Positions 51,283 to 59,177 of a stretch of DNA of 64,000 bases are shown one piece after another. Source of the DNA: Sinanaerobacter chloroacetimidivorans (lineage in GTDB: Bacteria > Bacillota > Clostridia > Peptostreptococcales > Anaerovoracaceae); the NCBI RefSeq assembly GCF_018128545.1, contig NZ_JAGSND010000006.1, positions 1 to 64,000 on the forward strand, read 5' to 3'. Positions within the stretch are counted from its first letter, which is position 1. The number at the start of each line of letters is the position of its first letter. The position numbers and the translations under genes were made by a program. The notes beneath the pieces are model-generated. The model searched no databases, was not told the DNA's origin, and worked only from the letters and a program-made list of their open reading frames with translations.

Positions 51283-52923
51283 TTAGCTCGTATGAAAGAA
51301 TCTGCACAACTCATAATTGATCTCCTCCAGTTCTCCATTGGTTAAGTTTCCTCCGGAGCTGCCGGATATAATCTTCATCAGATCACCTAGAGTAAATTCA
51401 TTCATTACTTTCATCTTGCATTTATTCAGCTCTGTAATAATTTTTCTTTTGTCCTGTTCCGAGAGAACTGCCCCAACATATACCGTATGCTCCGGCAGTT
51501 CATCAAACCTTACGGTCGATACCGCCAACGAATACTCAGCGAGATTCTTATCCTTTAACTTTCCAACGGAACAGAGCACAAAATTAAATTGATCTCCAAT
51601 CAGCTCAATGAGCTGGCTTTTTATCAGCACAGAAGCAGCTACTCCCGCACCGCAAACAATCAGCACCGACTGACCATTCTTCTGATCTGCTTTTATTTCC
51701 CGCTTTACCTGATTGAGTTCTCCGCCTATGTACATGGCCAAGTATCCCATTTCATTATCATCAATCAGGTCGCTCAAATCCCCTTCCACTTCTCCAAGGC
51801 TCTTGCGAGTAACTTCAAAAGCCTGCTTATACATCGCCTTAATGTCATCCAGAAGGGGGTTTTCAATTTTAATATCATATTTAACTCTGTAGTACATGGG
51901 TCCGATATGAGATACTAACCGGGCCATAAAGGGTTCCCTGTCTTTTATGGTTATATTTGCATTTCTCTCTACATTGGCAATAAATTGTTTTGTGATGTTT
52001 CGTATATAGCTGTCCTCTTCTATCTTTGAGTTAAAATCAAAATTCTTTACCCCCAGCAGCAGGATGGTAATATAGTACGATTCCTGTTCACACAGATTTA
52101 AGCCACAGCTTTCATTCAAACAGGAGATGATTTTTTGGACTCCCTTGTACTCTGCAAGCTTTTCCAAGGTCTTTTTCTCCTGTTCGTCTATGGTAAAATG
52201 CCTTCCCCCCATGCACCTTTTATAGGCAATGAAAATCATTAGCACTTCATGTTCCACGTAGCTTTGAACCAGGTCGGTATCAATATCTGTTTCATAGATC
52301 CTGATCGCATCCCGGATCCGATCACGAAAATCCAGCTGCTTTCCGGTAAGTTCAAAAAGCGCATTATCCAGTAAGCGGTAGAGATCCTTTTTCGCCTGAA
52401 TGTGTCCCAGTCTATAGACCTGGTTTCCCAGAAATTTTCGTATGGAGAATTCTTCTCCTTCGATAAAATATCCTTGCTTTGCTGAATATTTAATATCAAG
52501 CTGGAATTCTTTCAGATTTTCTTTCTGTTTTTTTATATCAGCAAGGATGGTGTTTTTACTTACATCAAACATTTGCTGAAATTGTTCAATGGTAATAATC
52601 TCAGAAGATAAAGTGATATAAAGGATTTCCAGAGCATGCCTCTCCTCTGCAGACATAAAATAATTCGTATTGGAGCTCTGAAGCAACTCCTTTAATTCGT
52701 CCTTTTTCGGAAACTTTACAAAGCAGTTGCCTTCACTGAGACTGACGGTTCCCAAATCATTTTCCTTCAGCCATTTACTGATTTTATCAAAATTATAGTA
52801 GAAGGTTCTTTTCGTAATTTTGAGCGCAGAAAGCAGATCGGAAACAGGAATCTCATTCCATGAGTTTTCCGACGAATTGATCATTGCATTCAAAATATTA
52901 ACCATTCTTCCATTCAGTTCCAT
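51283..52923 (-). CDS. PRD-containing transcriptional regulator (MtlR/LicR type)
   Basis: This 546-residue protein has an N-terminal DeoR/HTH domain, a second HTH (MFDVSKNTILADI), two PRD domains (His around QSYVEHEVLMIF and ARLVSHIGPMYYRVKY) and a GatB-like EIIB domain (QSVLIVCGAGVAASVLIKSQL). No EIIA domain follows, in contrast to full-length MtlR/LicR proteins. It senses the phosphorylation state of the PTS and activates the operon. It lies between HPr and EIIA. Confidence 0.88.
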   Translation of the reverse strand: MELNGRMVNILNAMINSSENSWNEIPVSDLLSALKITKRTFYYNFDKISKWLKENDLGTVSLSEGNCFVKFPKKDELKELLQSSNTNYFMSAEERHALEILYITLSSEIITIEQFQQMFDVSKNTILADIKKQKENLKEFQLDIKYSAKQGYFIEGEEFSIRKFLGNQVYRLGHIQAKKDLYRLLDNALFELTGKQLDFRDRIRDAIRIYETDIDTDLVQSYVEHEVLMIFIAYKRCMGGRHFTIDEQEKKTLEKLAEYKGVQKIISCLNESCGLNLCEQESYYITILLLGVKNFDFNSKIEEDSYIRNITKQFIANVERNANITIKDREPFMARLVSHIGPMYYRVKYDIKIENPLLDDIKAMYKQAFEVTRKSLGEVEGDLSDLIDDNEMGYLAMYIGGELNQVKREIKADQKNGQSVLIVCGAGVAASVLIKSQLIELIGDQFNFVLCSVGKLKDKNLAEYSLAVSTVRFDELPEHTVYVGAVLSEQDKRKIITELNKCKMKVMNEFTLGDLMKIISGSSGGNLTNGELEEINYELCRFFHTS

Positions 52924-52957
52924 AAGCCACCATCACCACATCGTTACGGGCATTTTG

Positions 52958-53218
52958 TTATTCATCCAGGTTTTCTAAAAATTCAACGATTTCATTACCC
53001 ACTTTATCTTCATCAGGCCCTTCTACCTGAATCACCACTTCGGATCCTTTTTTTACTCCCGCCGACAAAAGGCCGATGATACTTTTGGGATTGATTTTCA
53101 TCTCCCCAAACAGGATCGTGATATTATTTGTATACCCTTTGCACAGAGCAGTTAACTGAGCTGCCGGCCTTGCATGAAGTCCGGTGGGATTTTGAATTAT
53201 AATTTGTTTTTCAAACAT
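52958..53218 (-). CDS. HPr phosphocarrier protein
   Basis: This protein of about 86 aa contains GLHARPAA (His15, phosphate from EI) and KSIIGLLSAGV (Ser46, the HPr kinase site). I start at 53218 (MFEKQ), 9 nt after GGAG; two upstream ATGs are possible. It is the first gene of the PTS operon, so this locus encodes a private phosphorelay. Confidence 0.9.
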   Translation of the reverse strand: MFEKQIIIQNPTGLHARPAAQLTALCKGYTNNITILFGEMKINPKSIIGLLSAGVKKGSEVVIQVEGPDEDKVGNEIVEFLENLDE

Positions 53219-53582
53219 AAACATACACTCCATTGTTCTTAGCTGTCATATTGGCATCATTGTAGCACGTTTGTATCACGACCGGAACAACATTTTTTGT
53301 AACAAACAGAGATCTTCCTGTACAAAAAGTATACTCCTCTCTTGTTAAATGCTTGTCAATCTTTGAATTTTGAACGTTTTTCAAAATAACCTTTGATTTC
53401 ACTTTGTTATATTCCTCGTATTTTGGGGTTTACACATGTTCATTTATATAATACAATGTTCTTGAAAAGTCCTGCCGATTTGAAAAGCAAATGGCGGGCA
53501 AATTTTCCTTGCATAGTTCACCGTCAATTTGGTTCAAAATTGTACGAGAGCTAACAAAGGAGCAAAGGAGTAATCGAAATCC
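53219..53582. promoter_or_regulatory. Divergent promoter region of the PTS operon and SorC regulator
   Basis: For the plus strand TTTACA (53429-53434), 17 bp, TACAAT (53452-53457) is a good promoter, and a stable hairpin (53471-53498) lies in the leader. ATGTTC occurs twice 19 bp apart (53437, 53456) and could be a SorC site. No clear promoter was found for HPr. The rest is AT-rich. Confidence 0.55.
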
Positions 53583-54524
53583 ATGGACACAAGAGAAGAC
53601 TTGCTCATCCGAGCTGCCGAGCTGTATTATCATCAGGGGCTAAGCCAAAATGCCATTGCGGAAATCCTCTGTACTTCAAGGCCTACCGTATCCAGAATTT
53701 TAGACGAAGCCAGAGAGGCAGGCATCGTGCAAATCATCATTCACAGTCCCATAAAAAAAAATCCGGAACTATCCAAAGAGCTTCGTACCGCACTAAAGTT
53801 AAAGGATGCCATCGTTATTTCCGGAAGCCACGAAATCGATACCGCACTGCAGAAATGCAGCACTGCCGCAGCCCACTTTTTAAACAGCATCCTGGACAAC
53901 AATATTACCATTGGCATTACCTGGGGTCCAGCCACCAATTACTTGTGCGATGCCATCGAGCCAAGAGAATTCTATAACATAAACGTCATCCAGATGGTCG
54001 GCTGTCTGGGCACGGGCAATCCCACCTTGGACGGCCTGGAGCTTGCGATGAAAATTTCATCCAAGTTAAAAGGCACCTATTCCAATATTTACGCCCCGGC
54101 TTTTGTGGACAACGAAATTGTTCATTCCTATTTATTAAAAGAACCTCAGATCCAGACAACACTGAAAAAAGCGCTTCATACAGATATAGTATTAACCGGC
54201 ATCGGTTCTTTATTCGACAGCACCTCTACGTTGCAGAGAGCAGGATATCTGAACGAAGAAGACAGATTATCTTTGTTAAAAAAAGGCGTAGTAGGGCATT
54301 TGCTTTCCCGCATGTTTGATGCTGACGGCAAGGAAATCCCCCTCGAAAACAAATATGTGATTTCCGCCCCGTTAGAAGCTTTAAAAGTACCTAAATGGTC
54401 GATAGGAATCTGTGTTTCAGAGATGAAGGCGCCTCCTGCTCTGGCGGCAGTCAAAGCAGGATATATCAATACGCTGATCTGCGATGAATCTCTGGCAAAT
54501 CGTTTACTGGAACTGCAAAAATAA
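53583..54524 (+). CDS. SorC/DeoR-family transcriptional regulator
   Basis: This 313-residue protein has a C-terminal sugar-phosphate-binding domain (GITWGPATNYLCDAI, NVIQMVGCLGTGNPTLDG) and a SorC-type HTH (GLSQNAIAEILCTSRPTVSRIL). It probably senses a phosphorylated sugar from the surrounding PTS, dehydrogenase and transketolase genes. Its own terminator is at 54533-54564. Confidence 0.9.
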   Translation: MDTREDLLIRAAELYYHQGLSQNAIAEILCTSRPTVSRILDEAREAGIVQIIIHSPIKKNPELSKELRTALKLKDAIVISGSHEIDTALQKCSTAAAHFLNSILDNNITIGITWGPATNYLCDAIEPREFYNINVIQMVGCLGTGNPTLDGLELAMKISSKLKGTYSNIYAPAFVDNEIVHSYLLKEPQIQTTLKKALHTDIVLTGIGSLFDSTSTLQRAGYLNEEDRLSLLKKGVVGHLLSRMFDADGKEIPLENKYVISAPLEALKVPKWSIGICVSEMKAPPALAAVKAGYINTLICDESLANRLLELQK

Positions 54525-54532
54525 AGAAACAA

Positions 54533-54564
54533 GCCTCCTGCCCGGTTTTAACTATGCAGGAGGC
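54533..54564. terminator. Terminator between SorC and dehydrogenase genes
   Basis: GCCTCCTGC (54533-54541) pairs with GCAGGAGGC (54556-54564), followed by TGTTGTTT. Confidence 0.8.
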
Positions 54565-54627
54565 TGTTGTTTCAGCAGCGTTATTTCATTTTCTTGGTGC
54601 TTGTGATTATTGGAGTTTACGGCCGGA

Positions 54628-55680
54628 TCATAACGATTCCATTCCCTCATTGCATTGAACGACAGCCTTTACGCCCTCACCCCTGATAGACGCTTCAAAG
54701 CCTTCTCTCCAATTGTCCAACGATACAATTTTTGTTACAATAATTTCCGGCACAACTGTTCCAGATGCTAAAATTTCAATTGATTTTTCCCAGGAACTGG
54801 GTTTTTGACTTCTGGATCCGATATATTCGATTTCCTTATGAAGAATCAAATCCGTTGCGATACATTCCTTTTCTTCCGGGAAAACTCCCATCTGCACAAC
54901 TTTTCCTTTTTTCTTCACGATCTCCAGCCCTTTGTTCAACGCCGGAACAGCGCCGGAACATTCAAACACCTTATCTACACCTACTCCATTTGTAATTTCC
55001 CCGACAATTTCAGCGAGGTTTTCTTTCATTTGATCTACCGCTCTGTCAACGCCGATTTTCTTTCCTACTTCAAAACGCTCCGCGTCGCTGGTCAACCCTG
55101 CCAGAATTACGATAGCCCCTCTTGCCTTCGCAACCTGGGCAAGCAGAAGTCCGATGGCTCCGGCTCCGAATACACAAATCACTTCACCCTTTTGAACATC
55201 TCCTTTTTCTATGCTGGCATGCACCGAACAGGCCAGTGGTTCCGTAAGGGATGCAGACAGTAAACTTACATTATCCGGCAGAACATGAACGCTTTCTTCT
55301 CTGGTCAGCGTGTATTCTGCCATACTCCCATTCTGATGAGTTCCAATTCCTTTTCTGTTGGAGCAAAGATTATAATCCTTCGTCCGGCAATAAACGCAGC
55401 TTCCGCAGGTAGCGAAGGTGGTTTCACTGGTAACCCGGTCTCCTACTTTTACTCTTTTTACGTCTGGTCCCACTTCAGTGACAATGCCCGAAAACTCATG
55501 TCCCAGTACCACCGGAGTTTTTGTACTGGCATAAGTCCCTTTAAAGGCATGAAGATCAGTGCCGCAAATACCGGAATATGCTATTTTTATTTTCACAAGA
55601 TCCGCCTCGGCAACCGGTTCAGGAATATCCATGATTTCCATATGGTCATATCCATTGGCCGTTTTCATTACAACTTTCAA
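54628..55680 (-). CDS. Zinc-dependent medium-chain polyol dehydrogenase
   Basis: This 350-residue MDR protein has the catalytic Zn motif GICGTDLHAFKG and GHEFSGIVTEVG. The structural zinc Cys set is CGSCVYCRTKDYNLC and the NAD motif is VFGAGAIGLLLAQ. It resembles sorbitol, threonine and galactitol-1-phosphate dehydrogenases, the last fitting a galactitol-type PTS. It starts at a TTG 7 nt after AGGAGGAG. A clear promoter (TTGACA, 17 bp, TAATAT) lies at 55769-55797. Confidence 0.85.
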   Translation of the reverse strand: MKVVMKTANGYDHMEIMDIPEPVAEADLVKIKIAYSGICGTDLHAFKGTYASTKTPVVLGHEFSGIVTEVGPDVKRVKVGDRVTSETTFATCGSCVYCRTKDYNLCSNRKGIGTHQNGSMAEYTLTREESVHVLPDNVSLLSASLTEPLACSVHASIEKGDVQKGEVICVFGAGAIGLLLAQVAKARGAIVILAGLTSDAERFEVGKKIGVDRAVDQMKENLAEIVGEITNGVGVDKVFECSGAVPALNKGLEIVKKKGKVVQMGVFPEEKECIATDLILHKEIEYIGSRSQKPSSWEKSIEILASGTVVPEIIVTKIVSLDNWREGFEASIRGEGVKAVVQCNEGMESL

Positions 55681-56088
55681 AATGAACTCCTCCTATTTGA
55701 ACATTTGATTACATTCATTATCATTTGCTTATGATATTATGTGTAATTTTTTAATTTTTATACTTATAATATTAAATTGGGTTTTTAACCTTGTCAATAT
55801 AAAATGCTTAAATTTTCGCTGTTTTTCACAGATTTTTAGAGATCATGCCTTTTAAATAGTTTTCTTTTTCTAATGTATTTTCTATTGACACAATTCCTTC
55901 TCTATGAAATAATAATGTTGTCAACCGTTCATTATTTAATTATTTTGTTCGCGACAAGGCACGAGCTAATGCAATAACGTTCTGTTTACGGAACGTTAAA
56001 ACGCATAGATGTAAGAAAATTTTTCTGCAGTCGAAAGATTTTCTACGGTTGCGTTATAATAAATAGAAATGGAAAAGGAGTCAGATCA
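55681..56088. promoter_or_regulatory. AT-rich divergent promoter region with two inverted repeats
   Basis: Left side: minus-strand TTGACA, 17 bp, TAATAT (55769-55797) for the dehydrogenase. Right side: an AACGTTC/GAACGTT palindrome (55976-55997), a second GAAAATTTTTC/GAAAGATTTTC inverted repeat (56015-56043), then TATAAT (56055-56060) for the transketolase. Repeats are candidate SorC sites. Confidence 0.6.
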
Positions 56089-56994
56089 ATGCCAGACAAA
56101 AATTATTCAAAAGAAGAAATTCAAAAAGCGGCTACAAGAGTTCGAAAGAACATCTTAAGGCTTACCCTGGAAAGAGGCGGCTGCTATCTCGGCCAAGCTT
56201 GTTCCTCTGCAGAAATCTTTGCATCATTATATATGGAAATATTAAATTTGGGACCAAGCATTGGATCAATGGACGCACTGCCTTTTCCGGGAGTACCCTC
56301 TCCCGATAACATGAATTATCCGAAAGGCTCCCTGTATCACGGAGCTTTTGAGCCTGACAAAGACCGTTTCTTTGTTTCCCCGGCACATTACGCTTCCGTC
56401 GTTTACTGCACCCTTGCAGAATGCGGCAGAATTTCTCACGAGGCGATAGATAAGTTCAACGTGGACGGATGGAACATGGAAATGATCGGAGCAGAACATT
56501 CTCCGGGTTTTGAATGTACCGCAGGCTCTTTAGGCCAGACCATCAGCATCGCATGCGGTACTGCCCACGCCAGAAAGCTGAAGAAAGAAGCCGGTAAAAT
56601 TTACGTACTGCTTTCTGACGGTGAAATCCAGGAGGGTCAGGCTTGGGAAGCATTTCAGGCAGCGTCTTTTTATCATCTTGACAATTTGGTCGTATTTATC
56701 GACGTCAACGGGCAGCAGGTTGAAGGTTATACCAAAGATGTTATGAACATCGAGCCTCTACAAGCACGTTTGGAAGCTTTTGGAGCTAAAGTCGTCGATG
56801 TGGACGGACATGATGTTCAGGCACTTATCGAAGCATCCAAAATAGATCACGAAAGCAAGCCTTTAGTGGTTCTATGTCGCACATCTTCCGCACATGGTAT
56901 TCCAATGCTGGAAAAGAGAAAACCGTTCTTACATTTCGTACGCATCGGCGATTCCGAAATGGATGAATATAAAAAATTCTACGAGCAGATGTAA
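56089..56994 (+). CDS. Transketolase, N-terminal (thiamin diphosphate-binding) subunit
   Basis: This 301-residue protein has the pyrophosphate-binding module (GSLGQTISIACGTAHA, VLLSDGEIQEGQAWEAFQAASFYHLDNLVVFIDVNG, the GDG-like motif SDGE, and HGIPM). Split transketolases need the C-terminal subunit, which follows 21 bp later. In a galactitol/apiose-type context this could be a catabolic transketolase. AAAGGAG precedes the ATG. Confidence 0.92.
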   Translation: MPDKNYSKEEIQKAATRVRKNILRLTLERGGCYLGQACSSAEIFASLYMEILNLGPSIGSMDALPFPGVPSPDNMNYPKGSLYHGAFEPDKDRFFVSPAHYASVVYCTLAECGRISHEAIDKFNVDGWNMEMIGAEHSPGFECTAGSLGQTISIACGTAHARKLKKEAGKIYVLLSDGEIQEGQAWEAFQAASFYHLDNLVVFIDVNGQQVEGYTKDVMNIEPLQARLEAFGAKVVDVDGHDVQALIEASKIDHESKPLVVLCRTSSAHGIPMLEKRKPFLHFVRIGDSEMDEYKKFYEQM

Positions 56995-57015
56995 GGAAAG
57001 GATGAGGTGACCAAA

Positions 57016-58005
57016 ATGAAAATAGAAGTAAACACTCACGAAAAAAGTATGATCAGATGGGCATCCGAGCATCCGGAAGCCGTAGTATTATCCGCCGACC
57101 TCGGCAGTTCCTGTGAAGTAAAGGAATTTTTAAAAACCTATCCAGACCGATATTTTTCTCTGGGTATAGCAGAGCAGAACATGGTAAGCTGGGCAGCCGG
57201 ACTTGCCAGAGAAGGTTTCCGACCCTACCTCCACACCTTTGGCGTTTTCCTTTATCGCCGAGTACTGGATCAACTGGAAATGTCGGTGGCTTATCCAAAC
57301 CTGCCCGTAACCTTTGTCGGTTTCCTGCCCGGCATTATGACGCCCGGCGGAGTATCCCACCAGGCAATCAACGACGTGGCAGTTCTGCGCAACATTCCGA
57401 ATATGACAATATTTGATGTAGGAGACGCTACGGATATAGAATCGGTGCTGGAAGTTACACATCAGGTAAACGGCCCTGTCTTTATTCGAATGTTAAGAAA
57501 AGACGTACCAAGGCTATTCCCGGCCAACGAGCCGCTGGTATTTAACAGAGGACGGGTTTTATCCGAAGGAACCGATATTGCCATTTTCTCTTCCAGTATT
57601 TGCACAGAAGAAGCTATGCGTGCTACCAAAGTCCTGGAAGAAAAGGGCTTATCTATACAGCACGTTCATATATCAACTTTAAAGCCTTTTACCGACCCTA
57701 CCGTAGTAGAGACATTAAAAAAAGTAAAATATGGTGCAGTGACTATTGAAAATCATGTAACCATCGGCGGCCTTGGCACTGCCGTAGCAGATGTCATTGC
57801 GGAAGAAGGAATTGGTACCAAGCTTGTCAAAGTAGGAATTCAGGACACTTACACCCATGGTGCATCCAAGATGTACCTGATGAAAAAATATGGTCTTGAT
57901 GCCATGACTTTAATAAAAGCGATAGAAAAATTAACAGGAAAATCTTACGGAATTCAGGAAGAAGATTTGGAAACCGTACGTTTCGAGGATTATACCGCCG
58001 TATAA
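57016..58005 (+). CDS. Transketolase, C-terminal subunit
   Basis: This protein of about 329 aa has the pyrimidine-binding domain (SLGIAEQNMVSWAAGLAREGFRPYLHTF with Glu for TPP activation, GGVSHQAINDVAVLR) and the transketolase C domain. It pairs with the preceding gene. The ATG at 57016 follows GATGAGG by 8 nt; a GTG at 57007 is less likely. Terminator at 58032-58070. Confidence 0.92.
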   Translation: MKIEVNTHEKSMIRWASEHPEAVVLSADLGSSCEVKEFLKTYPDRYFSLGIAEQNMVSWAAGLAREGFRPYLHTFGVFLYRRVLDQLEMSVAYPNLPVTFVGFLPGIMTPGGVSHQAINDVAVLRNIPNMTIFDVGDATDIESVLEVTHQVNGPVFIRMLRKDVPRLFPANEPLVFNRGRVLSEGTDIAIFSSSICTEEAMRATKVLEEKGLSIQHVHISTLKPFTDPTVVETLKKVKYGAVTIENHVTIGGLGTAVADVIAEEGIGTKLVKVGIQDTYTHGASKMYLMKKYGLDAMTLIKAIEKLTGKSYGIQEEDLETVRFEDYTAV

Positions 58006-58031
58006 AACGGATAAAAAGCTCTCTCCATTTT

Positions 58032-58070
58032 GGAAAGACCTCTGAAAGATTTTATTCCAGAGGCCTTTCC
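58032..58070 (+). terminator. Terminator of the transketolase operon
   Basis: GGAAAGACCTCTG (58032-58044) pairs with CAGAGGCCTTTCC (58058-58070) with one mismatch, then TTTGTTATTATA. Confidence 0.85.
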
Positions 58071-58117
58071 TTTGTTATTATATCGCCGCAGCTACGTTGC
58101 ATTAAAGGAGGTAACTG

Positions 58118-58777
58118 ATGTACAAAGCCTGCATATTTGATTTAGATGGTACTCTGTTAAACACGTTGGATACCATTGCATATTACAGCAACAAAGCTCT
58201 GGAGCACTTCGGTTTTCAGAAGCTTCCACAGGAAAAATACCAGGTGTTATGCAGACTGTCCTATAAAGAATATTACGAAACATTACTGAGATTCGGCGGG
58301 TGTCCCGAGGGGAAAATCGATGAGCTTCGCGACATCATCGGTGCCTACGACCAAAAGGTTTATATGGAAGATTATCTCTACTTAACCAGGCCTTTCGACG
58401 GTATCTCCGCCGTTCTAAAAGAACTGAAAGAAAAAGGAATTACTTTGGCCGTTCTAACAAACAAACCGGATCACATTGCAAAAAATATAATTGCCAGCCT
58501 TTTCCCGGATATGTTCCATCTGTGCATCGGCCACATTGCAGGAAATCCGTCCAAGCCGGATCCCCATTCCTTATTGGCCTTAATTCAGCAATTGTCTTTA
58601 TCAAAAGAAGAATGCCTATACGCAGGAGATACGGATATCGACATACTCACCGCTAAAAGAGCAGAAGTTTTCAGCATAGCCACTGCCTGGGGCTATCAGA
58701 CCATTGAAATGCTGCAGTCCCAAAACCCGGATGTGATTATCCATAGACCGGAAGAGATTCTATATTATTTTAGATAG
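58118..58777 (+). CDS. HAD-superfamily phosphatase (phosphoglycolate phosphatase-like)
   Basis: This 219-residue protein has the HAD nucleophile FDLDGTLLNT (Asp8, Asp10), VLTNKPDH, KPDPHSLLALI and GDTDIDILTAKRAEV. It dephosphorylates small phosphates such as 2-phosphoglycolate or a sugar phosphate and may detoxify by-products of the pathway. It follows the transketolase terminator, with AAAGGAGG before the ATG. Confidence 0.88.
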   Translation: MYKACIFDLDGTLLNTLDTIAYYSNKALEHFGFQKLPQEKYQVLCRLSYKEYYETLLRFGGCPEGKIDELRDIIGAYDQKVYMEDYLYLTRPFDGISAVLKELKEKGITLAVLTNKPDHIAKNIIASLFPDMFHLCIGHIAGNPSKPDPHSLLALIQQLSLSKEECLYAGDTDIDILTAKRAEVFSIATAWGYQTIEMLQSQNPDVIIHRPEEILYYFR

Positions 58778-59177
58778 CAAAGGGCCGCTTTACAGCGGCT
58801 CCTTATTGTTCTATCATTCCCTTTTGGCATTAGTAAAACAAAAAAGTAAAAACCGATGTACATCGTTTTGCAATACATATGCAATCGAGCTGTACATCGG
58901 CAATTCAAGCCTCACACATCTGAAATACCGTTACGCGCTGTTATTCAAATTATACCAAAGGGTATTTGCAATACGCGTTTCATCGCTTTATGCGGTTTTG
59001 GGGTATTTCAGTTTTGTGTTTTGGACTTACTATTATAGTATCCACAACATTGAAGGATATTCTTAAATTTCTTTAGTAAATAGTGCCACAAGAGTAAACC
59101 TCATCCTTGGAAATTTTATGGATTTTTTACTTTTATTCAGTATAATTTAGTATCATCGAATTTATATGATCGGATCT
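58778..59177. other. Noncoding region with nested inverted repeats
   Basis: CCGATGTACA (58853-58862) is inverted as TGTACATCGG (58891-58900), CTGAAATACC (58920-58929) as GGTATTTCAG (59002-59011), and inner pairs occur within. TTTGCAATAC occurs twice. A weak GCCGCT/AGCGGC terminator (58784-58799) follows the HAD gene. Candidate structured RNA or MITE-like repeat. The rest, 59040-59177, shows nothing clear. Overlapping short frames look like noise. Confidence 0.5.

Noticed and set aside
53249..53264. Possible -24/-12 sigma-54 motif TGGCATCATTGTAGCA near HPr
   Set aside because: It reads on the plus strand away from HPr, misses the TTGC element and R at position 7, and no sigma-54 activator is nearby.
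55955..55972. GGCACG-like sequence as a second sigma-54 promoter before the transketolase
   Set aside because: The GG to GC spacing is one base too long; a TATAAT and palindromes explain the region better.
58806..59066. Two short plus-strand ORFs (86 and 60 residues) after the HAD gene
   Set aside because: No ribosome binding site, biased composition and overlap with a strongly structured noncoding stretch; likely chance frames.
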